Shown here: positions 1 to 6,916 of the stretch, piece by piece
Layout: the number at the start of each line of letters is the position of its first letter
Position numbering within the stretch: the first letter of the stretch is position 1
Source: Desulfotignum sp.
Lineage (GTDB): Bacteria; Desulfobacterota; Desulfobacteria; Desulfobacterales; Desulfobacteraceae
Assembly: GCA_011390235.1 (NCBI GenBank)
Contig: JAABSS010000125.1
Location: 1-33,962 of the forward strand
Direction of reading: 5' to 3'
Length of the DNA: 33,962 bases
Made by a program: the position numbers and the translations under genes
The notes under the pieces: generated by a model
Database searches by the model: none
Told to the model about the DNA's origin: nothing
The model's input: only the letters and a program-made list of their open reading frames with translations

Positions 1-795
1 GCTTTCCACCGGTGCTGATGAGACCCGGAACGGGGTGGTGTCAGTGTAGGCCCCCGGCGGCACAGTAATCTCCATGCCGTGGAGCGGATGCGCAGGATCA
101 GTGATCTGGATCACGTCACCTGTGGGAGGGATATCTTTAGAGGAAAGCGCGGCAGACTCCCCTAAAACCACGCCAGGGAGCTGTTTTTTCAAAAAGGTGT
201 CAATATAGCTTATTGCCTGGGCAACCGTGGCGGCATCATCGGTCACGCCAAGGCCTGTGGTGCCCATCTGGGTGACGGTTTGCCAGCCTGCCGGCGGCTT
301 ATTGACGTTTTTTGCCATGTGGTCGGATACCTTAACCCGGTTGGTGAACTGATTGTATGCCGCCACGGTTGCCGCATCATCCGGGTTATGGAACCGCCCG
401 TCCGGTGCATAGTCGTTGATGGCCCCCACCAGATCCGCAACAACCGATCCCCGGGATCTGTCCCCGGCCAGTTGGTTTACCCAGTATGCAATACCGTCAG
501 GATCCACGGCTGCAGTCTTGTTAAGGGTGTTCAGATAGATGTGCGCGATAAAGGCCTGGTCAGAATCCAGGCTCGTGCCGAAATAATCTTTGGCAGCATC
601 TGTGGCCAGCATTTCAGCTGCGGCGGCGGCCACACCATGCTGTTTCTGCCAGTAGGCATTTCCGTCCCCCTCTGATGCCCTGCCGAAAATGGATACATAC
701 AGCTGGGATACCTGGGTCTGGGTCAGACCGGCCCAGGCGGACGTGCAGAACAATACAGTCAAAAGCACAGCAGCAATAGTGATTTTCAATTTCAT
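1..795 (-). CDS. Secreted DUF4214-domain protein (3' end beyond window)
   Basis: An open frame runs from an ATG at 795 to the window edge, giving 265 codons without a stop, so the C-terminus is missing. The start follows a GAGGAA ribosome site. The first 23 residues form a classical Sec signal peptide: KLK, a hydrophobic stretch, then SAWA just before the mature GLTQTQ. The mature N-terminus carries the DUF4214 signature QLYVSIFGRASEGDGNAYW at about residues 31-49, and a second partial match, IAYWVNQLAGDRS, lies near residue 100. In known proteins DUF4214 modules occur in secreted or surface proteins, often beside adhesin or calcium-binding repeats. The end of the visible part (PPGAYTDTTPFRVSSAPVES) looks like the start of another beta-rich domain. 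The function is unknown. Its location near a T2SS makes export by that system possible but unproven. Confidence 0.85.
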   Translation of the reverse strand, partial: MKLKITIAAVLLTVLFCTSAWAGLTQTQVSQLYVSIFGRASEGDGNAYWQKQHGVAAAAAEMLATDAAKDYFGTSLDSDQAFIAHIYLNTLNKTAAVDPDGIAYWVNQLAGDRSRGSVVADLVGAINDYAPDGRFHNPDDAATVAAYNQFTNRVKVSDHMAKNVNKPPAGWQTVTQMGTTGLGVTDDAATVAQAISYIDTFLKKQLPGVVLGESAALSSKDIPPTGDVIQITDPAHPLHGMEITVPPGAYTDTTPFRVSSAPVES

Positions 796-854
796 GCTTA
801 TTCCTCATATAAAAGTTTGGTGGTTTATGGCGCCCCAAATAGCACGGATTGTTG

Positions 855-881
855 TTAATATGGAATCCTGGTTTTTGTCAA
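855..881 (-). promoter_or_regulatory. Candidate sigma-70 promoter for the DUF4214 gene
   Basis: On the minus strand a perfect -35 TTGACA (876-881) is followed by TATTAA (855-860, 15-bp spacer) or, alternatively, TTAACA (853-858, 17-bp spacer). It lies about 60 bp upstream of the start at 795. The -35 is convincing and the -10 is ambiguous. The rest of 796-1013 is an AT-rich divergent intergenic region. It includes a small dyad (TGTTT-5-AAACA, 950-964) that could belong to control of the opposite gene. Confidence 0.35.
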
Positions 882-1013
882 GAAAATTGGGCCAAGCATG
901 CAGAATTCTCTGTAATATCCAGACGCTCTGTGGTAAAAGGAACAGGTTGTGTTTGCTGTAAACAAATACAAAGATATTCTAACTTGTTAATATATTAAGG
1001 AGATGAAAAAATT

Positions 1014-1211
1014 ATGCCCATGATCACCATAGACGGCACTGAATATGATACAGAACAGTTGTCTGATGAAGCCAAGGCACAGTTGATCTCCATCCAGTTT
1101 GTGGACCGGAAGATTGAAGAGCTTAAAAATGAGACCACCGTTCTCCAGACCGCCCGCAAGGTATATGCCAGCACCCTTTCCAATATTTTGAACCAGGGCA
1201 AATCCAACTGA
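1014..1211 (+). CDS. Small DUF6447-like protein
   Basis: This is a 65-residue acidic protein. The start at 1014 has a strong AAGGAGA ribosome site 10 bp upstream; an in-frame ATG at 1020 is the alternative. The N-terminus MPMITIDGTEYDTEQLSDEA, followed by KAQLISIQFVDRKIEELKNE and an LQTARKVYA segment, resembles the small family I know as DUF6447: a short beta hairpin with a conserved TIDG-EY motif, then two helices likely to form a coiled coil. No signal peptide or membrane segment is visible, so it is probably cytoplasmic. The function is unknown. It is divergent from the secreted DUF4214 gene and lies 79 bp before the epimerase gene on the same strand. The family name is from memory and moderately sure; the reality of the gene is well supported. 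Confidence 0.75.
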   Translation: MPMITIDGTEYDTEQLSDEAKAQLISIQFVDRKIEELKNETTVLQTARKVYASTLSNILNQGKSN

Positions 1212-1243
1212 AAATCAGAGCACCGGACCCGAATCTTTCCGGC

Positions 1244-1270
1244 ATCTTCGGCAGTCGGCCGGGCGAAGAT
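1244..1270. repeat. Inverted repeat (7-bp arms) between DUF6447-like gene and epimerase
   Basis: ATCTTCG (1244-1250) pairs exactly with CGAAGAT (1264-1270) across a 13-base GC-rich loop, just after the small gene. No T-run follows, so it is not a textbook intrinsic terminator. It could attenuate or stabilise transcripts, or be chance. Confidence 0.25.
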
Positions 1271-1290
1271 ACGCTCATAATGGTTTCTGC

Positions 1291-2277
1291 ATGCATATTT
1301 TTTTAACCGGCGCCACCGGCTTTATCGGCAGGGTATTGTGCCGGCATCTGGAAAAAACAGGTGCCGGTCTTACGTGTGTGATGCAAAAACCTGCCGCAGG
1401 CATGCCGGATAATCATTTTCTCGGCACCCGACGGTGTTTTGTGGGCCGCATAGGTGCGCATACCGATTTTGGCGGGTATCTGGAGCAGACAGATGTAGTG
1501 ATCCATGCGGCAGGGTGTGCCCACATGCCGACCAGGTCGGATTATGATATGCTGGAGATGTTTTTTGAGGTGAATCTGCACGCCACAAAAAACCTTGCGC
1601 TCCAGGCAGCACAAAAGGGTGTGCGCCGTTTTGTTTATATCAGCTCCGCCGCTGTCATGGGCAGGTCAAGCAGCGGCCGCCCGCCCTTTTGCGAAAAAGA
1701 TGTGCCGGCCCCTTACAACAGCTACACATTGTCCAAATTCAGGGCGGAACAGGAACTGGAAACCATTGCTGAACAAACCGGCATGGAGGTTGTTATCCTG
1801 CGGCCGCCCCTGGTCTACGGACCTGGTGTCAAGGCCAATTTTCTGAAACTTCTGGATCTGGTACATACCGGTCTGCCCCTGCCTTTTGCCGGTATCAATA
1901 ATGCCAGAAGCTTCATCTGTCTGGACAATCTGATGGATATCATCGAAAAGTGTGCTGTTCATGCAAATATCGGATCGCGCACCTTTCTGGTGAGTGACGG
2001 CAACCCCATATCAACCCCGCAGCTGCTGACCCATATTTCCGCCGCCATGGGAAAAAAGCCCCGCATGTTTGCTTTTCCGCCGCACCTGGTCAGGTCTGTA
2101 TTGACCTTTTTGGGAAAAAAAGGGATATATGACCGTTTATGGGGGGATATGTCCCTGGATACCGGAAAGATACAAAAGGTTCTGGGCTGGCACCCGGTGA
2201 TATCGGCTGATGCAGGGATTTTACAGACTGTGGACTGGTATGTAAACCGGAAAAACGCCACACCCAAAGGTGAATAG
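1291..2277 (+). CDS. NAD-dependent epimerase/dehydratase (extended SDR)
   Basis: This 328-residue protein has full length for the UDP-sugar epimerase/dehydratase family. The Rossmann motif TGATGFIG is at residues 6-13. The catalytic serine region (VYISSAA) is near residue 118, and the YxxxK pair is Y145/K149 in YTLSK. The C-terminal end (KIQKVLGWHPVISADAGI) is the usual substrate-lobe tail. The likely role is 4-epimerisation or related chemistry on a nucleotide sugar such as UDP-GlcNAc for a surface glycan. Such genes usually sit directly upstream of a WecA/WbpL-type transferase. Here the transferase is absent, and only an exact short piece of one begins at the stop codon. A paralogue reduced to its two ends lies at 16169. 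The ribosome site is weak. Substrate specificity cannot be read from the sequence. Confidence 0.9.
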   Translation: MHIFLTGATGFIGRVLCRHLEKTGAGLTCVMQKPAAGMPDNHFLGTRRCFVGRIGAHTDFGGYLEQTDVVIHAAGCAHMPTRSDYDMLEMFFEVNLHATKNLALQAAQKGVRRFVYISSAAVMGRSSSGRPPFCEKDVPAPYNSYTLSKFRAEQELETIAEQTGMEVVILRPPLVYGPGVKANFLKLLDLVHTGLPLPFAGINNARSFICLDNLMDIIEKCAVHANIGSRTFLVSDGNPISTPQLLTHISAAMGKKPRMFAFPPHLVRSVLTFLGKKGIYDRLWGDMSLDTGKIQKVLGWHPVISADAGILQTVDWYVNRKNATPKGE

Positions 2278-2302
2278 GTGATCCATTTTGGGTGCAGCCT
2301 GT
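2277..2302 (+). pseudogene. 26-bp exact fragment of the initiating-transferase gene; remnant scar
   Basis: The bases from the last base of the epimerase stop codon to 2302 are identical to 16786-16811, inside the intact WecA/WbpL-like gene, and read in the same frame (VIHFGCSL). Identity stops sharply at both ends. The rest of the 305-bp gap before gspF (2303-2582) shows no recognisable gene. The frame opened by the fragment continues for 44 codons from a GTG at 2278 and stops; a further 32-codon open frame starts at 2409. The likely reading is a deleted second copy of the epimerase-transferase pair. Confidence 0.55.
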
Positions 2303-2582
2303 ATGGAAAAATATGTGAGTTGAGCTGGTCCGTGAAGATTCTCATGATCGCGTTTGATTTTCTGGAAAATCCCATGTCCCTGAGGAAAAGAACTACACAG
2401 GCAGGGGAATGATGACCCATCAGTTCCGGCGCGATTACTGGATAACCCCTTGTGTTTATAAAACTGTAATGGTAATCTGCCCGAAACCGGAAGAAACTGT
2501 GGAATGAGAAACATTGTGATAGCACATGTCAAAACAGGTGCTGATACAGCCCGGTGTGGGAAAAAAGGGATAAAGCGGTCCT

Positions 2583-3818
2583 GTGGCGGTATTTGAATAC
2601 AAAGCACTGAATACAAAGGGAAAACAGGTCCTTGGTATGGTGGATGCAGACAGTCTGCCGGCTGCCCGGTCCAGACTCCGGGACCGGCAGCTGTATCCGG
2701 TTTCTCTGGCCCAGGTCCGATCGGCCGCTGACGAAAAAGGCCAAAAACACAGAATAGACCTGTCCGGATTTCGCTTTTTCTCAAAAATCAGGTCCTCTGA
2801 AATCGCCATGATCACCAGACTCATTGCCACCCTGTTGTCTGCCGGGTTTCCTTTGGTCAGGGCCGTAGCCACGGTGGCCGGTCAGACCCGGTCCCAGGCA
2901 TTTCAAAAGGTGCTGTCCCGCATCAAGGATGCCATTGAAGAGGGCAGCAGTTTTGCCGACGCCCTCAGGCTCTATCCCCATGTGTTCTCCGGGGTGTATG
3001 TCAATATGGTGGCGGCAGGAGAATCTTCCGGCACCCTTGAGGTGGTGCTGGAGCGGCTGGCGGATTTTGCCGAGGGCAGGGAGGAGACCAGAAAAAAAAT
3101 CCAGGCTGCTCTGGCATATCCCATGATCATGTCCGTTATCGGGTTTCTTGTTCTGGTGATTCTTCTGACCTATATTGTACCCGGTATCATTGCCATTTTT
3201 TCTGATATGAACCAGACCCTTCCTTTGCCCACGTTGATTCTGATCCGGGTGAGTGATTTTTTTACCGGGTTCTGGTGGGCACTGATCCTGATGCCGGTTC
3301 TGGCGGGGCTGGGGATCTATATGATCCGGAAAACCGACAAGGGGGAGCTGTACACCGACCTTGTCGTGATCCGCCTTCCCGTTGCCGGCGGCCTGATCCG
3401 AAAATTGATCGCAGCCCGGTTTTCCAGGACCCTGGGATCTTTGCTGGAAAACGGGGTGCCGCTGATGACCGCCTTGACAATTGCCAGAAAGATTGCCGGC
3501 AACCGGGTGATATCGGATCTGATCCAAAAGGCCGCTGACGGGGTGGAGCAGGGCGGCGAGCTTGGGGCAGCGCTTTCCACCAGCCGGTATTTTCCCAGAC
3601 TGGCTTCCCGCATGATCCAGGTGGGGGAAAAAAGCGGTGAACTGGAAAAAATGCTCGCCAAGACCGCAGACCTGTATGAAAGGGATGTCCAGGCGGCGGT
3701 GACGGCTGCCACAGCCCTGGTGGAACCGGTCATCATCCTGGTCATGGGGGTGGTGGTGGGCCTGATCATCCTGGCGGTCTGCCTGCCCATTGTTGAGATC
3801 AACCAGCTGGTCATGTAG
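2583..3818 (+). CDS. gspF: Type II secretion inner-membrane platform protein GspF
   Basis: This 411-residue protein starts at GTG; the start is fixed by the canonical family N-terminus MAVFEYKALNTKGK. GspF is the polytopic platform protein of the T2SS, linking the GspE ATPase to pseudopilus assembly. Two T2SSF repeats are visible at about residues 77-200 and 280-402, the second with SRTLGSLLENGVPL and VGEKSGELEKML. Three membrane segments are seen near residues 180-205, 230-255 and 380-405. It is the only gsp gene on the plus strand and converges with the rest of the operon, from which it is separated by the TPR gene and yidD. It may be transcribed from the epimerase promoter or from the 305-bp gap. 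PilC of type IV pili is the homologous alternative; the neighbouring gspC, D, G-N set favours GspF. Confidence 0.96.
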   Translation: MAVFEYKALNTKGKQVLGMVDADSLPAARSRLRDRQLYPVSLAQVRSAADEKGQKHRIDLSGFRFFSKIRSSEIAMITRLIATLLSAGFPLVRAVATVAGQTRSQAFQKVLSRIKDAIEEGSSFADALRLYPHVFSGVYVNMVAAGESSGTLEVVLERLADFAEGREETRKKIQAALAYPMIMSVIGFLVLVILLTYIVPGIIAIFSDMNQTLPLPTLILIRVSDFFTGFWWALILMPVLAGLGIYMIRKTDKGELYTDLVVIRLPVAGGLIRKLIAARFSRTLGSLLENGVPLMTALTIARKIAGNRVISDLIQKAADGVEQGGELGAALSTSRYFPRLASRMIQVGEKSGELEKMLAKTADLYERDVQAAVTAATALVEPVIILVMGVVVGLIILAVCLPIVEINQLVM

Positions 3819-3887
3819 GGGTCGAAGGTGCCTTTTTTTACCTCTTTTTGATCACCCGGATGTGCACAGTCACACTTGTATGCGCAG

Positions 3888-4853
3888 TCAAAATTCCTGG
3901 TTCAGGGAAAAGAAAACCTCTTTTTTGTGTGCCCCGAATCCGGTGTTGATAGAAAAGGTGCGGTCCAGAATGCGAATTTTCTGGGCATGGTTGTGCTTAT
4001 GGGCCGAAGAGATGGATCCGTAAATACTGCCGCTGTAAAAACCGGCCCCCACAAAGGAGACAACTCCTCCCAGGGCATAATTTTCCTGGTCAAAGGCTTT
4101 CCAGGCTGCCAGCCCGAGTCCGGTATTGAGAAAGAATGCGGCAGCGGCATCATGGATGCGGCCGGTGTAAAGGTACCCGCCCCCGGGGATGACAGCCAGA
4201 AGACCTGCCAGAAAGGGATTTTTTTCAGGTATGGACCCGGCAGCCCGGATACGGGCGGTAAGATCCTTTTTTTCGGTCACCAGATCACTTTGCGGGGATA
4301 TTTTTTCCAGGTTTGCCAGGGCCTGGTCCAGTGCATCTGTGCCGGGCTGCCGGGTTGCCCGGATGTGCAGTCTGGCCAGGGCCAGATGTATCCGGTCCCG
4401 GGTGGGGGGATCATCTGTCAGTTTTAAAAAATTTTCCAGCACCACCCGTGCATAGCCCATGTTCTTAAGGTGTATGAAGGCCCGGCTCTGCATGAAAAAG
4501 GCCTCCGGGGTATAGGGGTTTGACAGGTCCGGATCATTGCGGATGATCTCATTGAATTGCCGGGCAGCATCATGGAACTGTTCCTGATGTAACAGAGACA
4601 TGCCTGTTTTAAAGGCAGCTTCAACTACCCTTGGATCCTGTGGGAAAAAATGGACAAACCGCTTGAATTCCACTTCTGCGGTGCGGAAATCCTTTTTGTG
4701 ATAGAGTGCGTCAGCATAGGCAAGCTGCTGGTCCGGTGAAATGGTCATCTCTGCAGACTCTGCCGCCTGGATTGTACCGGAGCCCGGGATGGGCGCCATT
4801 ATCCATATCAGCCCCGCCATAAGACAGTGCAGCAGAAAACCCCAAAACCGCAT
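3888..4853 (-). CDS. Exported TPR protein with C-terminal membrane domain, YidD-associated
   Basis: This 321-residue protein starts at the ATG at 4853 (MRFWGFLLHCL), which has a GAGAGG ribosome site and lies 13 bp after the yidD stop; an in-frame upstream ATG at 4949 would put 32 unlikely residues ahead of the signal peptide. The signal peptide ends near IQAAESA. Residues about 40-200 contain TPR-like repeats (AYADALYHKKDFRTAEVEFK, AAFKTGMSLLHQEQFHDAAR, EAFFMQSRAFIHLKNMGYAR). The C-terminal third starts with IPGGGYLYTGRIHDA and has two hydrophobic stretches ending in YGSISSAHKHN, a module I associate with YidD-linked proteins in Desulfobacterota. The role is unknown. Co-transcription with yidD and the T2SS suggests an envelope assembly function. 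Confidence 0.88.
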   Translation of the reverse strand: MRFWGFLLHCLMAGLIWIMAPIPGSGTIQAAESAEMTISPDQQLAYADALYHKKDFRTAEVEFKRFVHFFPQDPRVVEAAFKTGMSLLHQEQFHDAARQFNEIIRNDPDLSNPYTPEAFFMQSRAFIHLKNMGYARVVLENFLKLTDDPPTRDRIHLALARLHIRATRQPGTDALDQALANLEKISPQSDLVTEKKDLTARIRAAGSIPEKNPFLAGLLAVIPGGGYLYTGRIHDAAAAFFLNTGLGLAAWKAFDQENYALGGVVSFVGAGFYSGSIYGSISSAHKHNHAQKIRILDRTFSINTGFGAHKKEVFFSLNQEF

Positions 4854-4866
4854 CAGGCCGACCCTC

Positions 4867-5241
4867 TCATTTTTCCCCTTTGTCCGGCAGTGCCTCAAAC
4901 CACCAGAAATCATTGGCTGACACCGGGTCATGGGTTTTTTTCTCTCCATTGAACCATATTTTCGGCGAAAGGGTGATTTCGCTTCTGCCGCACCGCATCA
5001 CCCGGTCAAACACCATGATCCATGCTTTGACCCGATCGTGTTTTTTCAGGGCCTGTGCCGCATATTCGGAACAGGACGGAGACATGGGACACCGGCTGCC
5101 GTCAGCCCCTGAAAGGTGGTCCTGGTAAAACCGGATGATCCGGCTGGATGTTCCTGTGCCGCCCGCATCTCCCGTAGCCGGCGGCAGCAGGCACAGCAGC
5201 ATGGAAAGTCCGATGACCAGTGATTTATTCCTGGGTGACAC
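4867..5241 (-). CDS. yidD: YidD-family membrane protein insertion efficiency factor
   Basis: This 124-residue protein starts at GTG 5241 with an AGAGG ribosome site 6 bases ahead, and overlaps the end of gspE by 17 bp. The YidD core is clear: FYQDHLSGADGSRCPMSPSC, then SEYAAQALKKHDRVKAW and RVMRCGR, including the conserved CPMSPSCSEYA cysteine motif. Classical YidD (70-90 residues) assists YidC-dependent membrane insertion and carries an amphipathic N-terminal helix. This version instead has a signal-peptide-like N-terminus (LVIGLSMLLCLLPPATGDAG) and an extra C-terminal tail containing W and F residues, so it may act outside the cytoplasm. It is coupled to gspE upstream and the TPR gene downstream. 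The family is sure; the role of this variant is not. Confidence 0.9.
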   Translation of the reverse strand: MSPRNKSLVIGLSMLLCLLPPATGDAGGTGTSSRIIRFYQDHLSGADGSRCPMSPSCSEYAAQALKKHDRVKAWIMVFDRVMRCGRSEITLSPKIWFNGEKKTHDPVSANDFWWFEALPDKGEK

Positions 5242-6913
5242 GAAGCACCTCTCTGATGGATGTGATTCCCTGGAATACCTTTGCCATGCCGTCCCTGCGC
5301 AGGGTTACCATGCCTTTTTTTATTGCTGCCTCCCTGATCCGGTTTGTTTCAGAGGTTTTCAGGATAAGATTTCTGATATCATCATCCAGTTCCAGGATTT
5401 CAAAAATAGCCTGGCGCCGGAAATATCCGGTTTCAAAGCATTTGGAACAGCCACGGGGTTTGTACACCTTTGTGCCGGTCAGATCCTGCCCGCTGGTGTT
5501 GAGGGTTTTTGCATCATCCGATGTCAGTACATACTGCTGCCGGCAATGGGGGCACAGAATGCGGACCAGCCGCTGGGCAATGATGGCATTCACCGAAGAG
5601 GAGATCAAATAGGGCTCCACCCCCAGGTCCTTCAGCCGGGTGATGGCACCGGCTGCATCATTGGTGTGCAGGGTGGAAAATACCAGATGGCCGGTGAGGG
5701 CGGACTGGATGGCAATGCCTGCGGTTTCCACATCCCTGATTTCCCCCACCAGCACCACATCCGGGTCCTGGCGCACAATGGCCCGCAGCCCTTTGGCAAA
5801 GGTGACCCCTGTTTTGGGATTCACCTGGATCTGGCCGATCCCTGTTAGATTGTATTCCACCGGGTCTTCAATGGTGATGATGTTTTTGTCCGGGGAGTTG
5901 ATTTCCGACAGACCGGCATACAGGGTGGTTGTTTTGCCGCTTCCGGTGGGACCTGTAACCAGGACAATACCGTGGGTCTGCCGGATGATACGGTTCAGCC
6001 GTTCAAAATGGTCCCGGGATAGACCGAACTGGTGCAGGGAGAGAAAATATCCGGATTTGTTGAGCAGCCGCATGACCAGTCGTTCACCATAGCTGGTGGG
6101 CACGGTGGAGATGCGGATGTCGATTTCCTGGTCCCCGATACGTACCTGGGCACGGCCGTCCTGGGGAACGCGTTTTTCCGCGATGTTCATACTGGCCATA
6201 ACCTTGATTCTGGAAATCAGGGAGGCCTGGATGCCTTTGGGGGGGGTCAGCCGTTCATACATGATCCCGTCTATGCGGTACCGGATCTTGAGACTCTGTT
6301 GAAACGGTTCGATGTGAATATCACTGGCACCTGCCTTGACAGCCTGTGATATCATCCGGTTCACCAGGCGGATGACCGGGGCATCACTGACATCATCCAG
6401 CAGGTCGGCAGTCTGTTCCAGGTCCTCCATCATGTGGTCGTTGTCTTCCATGTCCTCTGCCAGCTGCCGGGCACTGTCTCCGGACCGGTCATACAAGATA
6501 TTTATGGCCCATAAAATACGGTTTTTCCGGGCCAGCACAAGATCATGGTCTGTCAGACCGATCAGGGCTGCCAGATCATCAGCCGGGGCAAGGTCTGAGG
6601 GGTCGTTTATGGCGATTACAGGTCTGCCTGTCTGTTTGATGAGGGGAACCAGGCAGGCTTTTTTAAGAAAATTTCGGGAGATGTTTTTTGTCCAGGCATC
6701 ATCGGCATGGTCCGGTTCCATCACGGATAATACAGGCATGTGGTAAATTCTGCCTAAAATTTCCAGCACATCCTGTTCCGTGATGAGTTTGGCGGCAAGA
6801 ACGGTTTCCTTCAGGCTGGTTTTGTCCTGATTATAGGCTGCCAGGATTTTATCGGTGTCCTTTTCGGAAAATCCGAATTCCTGGATCAGAATATTGATAA
6901 ACTGCTGGATCAT
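5225..6913 (-). CDS. gspE: Type II secretion ATPase GspE
   Basis: This 562-residue cytoplasmic ATPase powers the T2SS. The N1 domain is at about residues 1-150 and the N2/PAS-like region (SDIHIEPF) near 197. Walker A GPTGSGKT is at 321-328, the Asp box ITIEDPVEYN near 346-355, Walker B (DPDVVLVGEIRD) at 383-394, and the His box TGHLVFSTLHTNDA at 407-420. The zinc-binding tetracysteine element of T2SS/T4P ATPases is intact (C454, C457, C489, C492). The gene starts 3 bp after gspD, so translation is probably coupled. Overall length and motifs are normal. PilB is the homologous alternative, but the gsp context decides it. Confidence 0.97.
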   Translation of the reverse strand: MIQQFINILIQEFGFSEKDTDKILAAYNQDKTSLKETVLAAKLITEQDVLEILGRIYHMPVLSVMEPDHADDAWTKNISRNFLKKACLVPLIKQTGRPVIAINDPSDLAPADDLAALIGLTDHDLVLARKNRILWAINILYDRSGDSARQLAEDMEDNDHMMEDLEQTADLLDDVSDAPVIRLVNRMISQAVKAGASDIHIEPFQQSLKIRYRIDGIMYERLTPPKGIQASLISRIKVMASMNIAEKRVPQDGRAQVRIGDQEIDIRISTVPTSYGERLVMRLLNKSGYFLSLHQFGLSRDHFERLNRIIRQTHGIVLVTGPTGSGKTTTLYAGLSEINSPDKNIITIEDPVEYNLTGIGQIQVNPKTGVTFAKGLRAIVRQDPDVVLVGEIRDVETAGIAIQSALTGHLVFSTLHTNDAAGAITRLKDLGVEPYLISSSVNAIIAQRLVRILCPHCRQQYVLTSDDAKTLNTSGQDLTGTKVYKPRGCSKCFETGYFRRQAIFEILELDDDIRNLILKTSETNRIREAAIKKGMVTLRRDGMAKVFQGITSIREVLRVTQE

Positions 6914-6916
6914 GGC

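Noticed and set aside
1244..1270. Intrinsic terminator after the DUF6447-like gene
   Set aside because: The stem is only 7 bp with a 13-base loop and no T-run follows; listed only as an inverted repeat.
2221..2872. Several minus-strand frames opposite the epimerase end and gspF start
   Set aside because: They overlap the strongly supported gspF, have no ribosome site and show no family resemblance.
3819..3887. Bidirectional terminator between gspF and the TPR gene
   Set aside because: The region has T-runs, but I could not find a convincing stem before them.
5135..5848. A 237-residue plus-strand frame over gspE
   Set aside because: It is antisense to the conserved C-terminal half of GspE and reads as its shadow.
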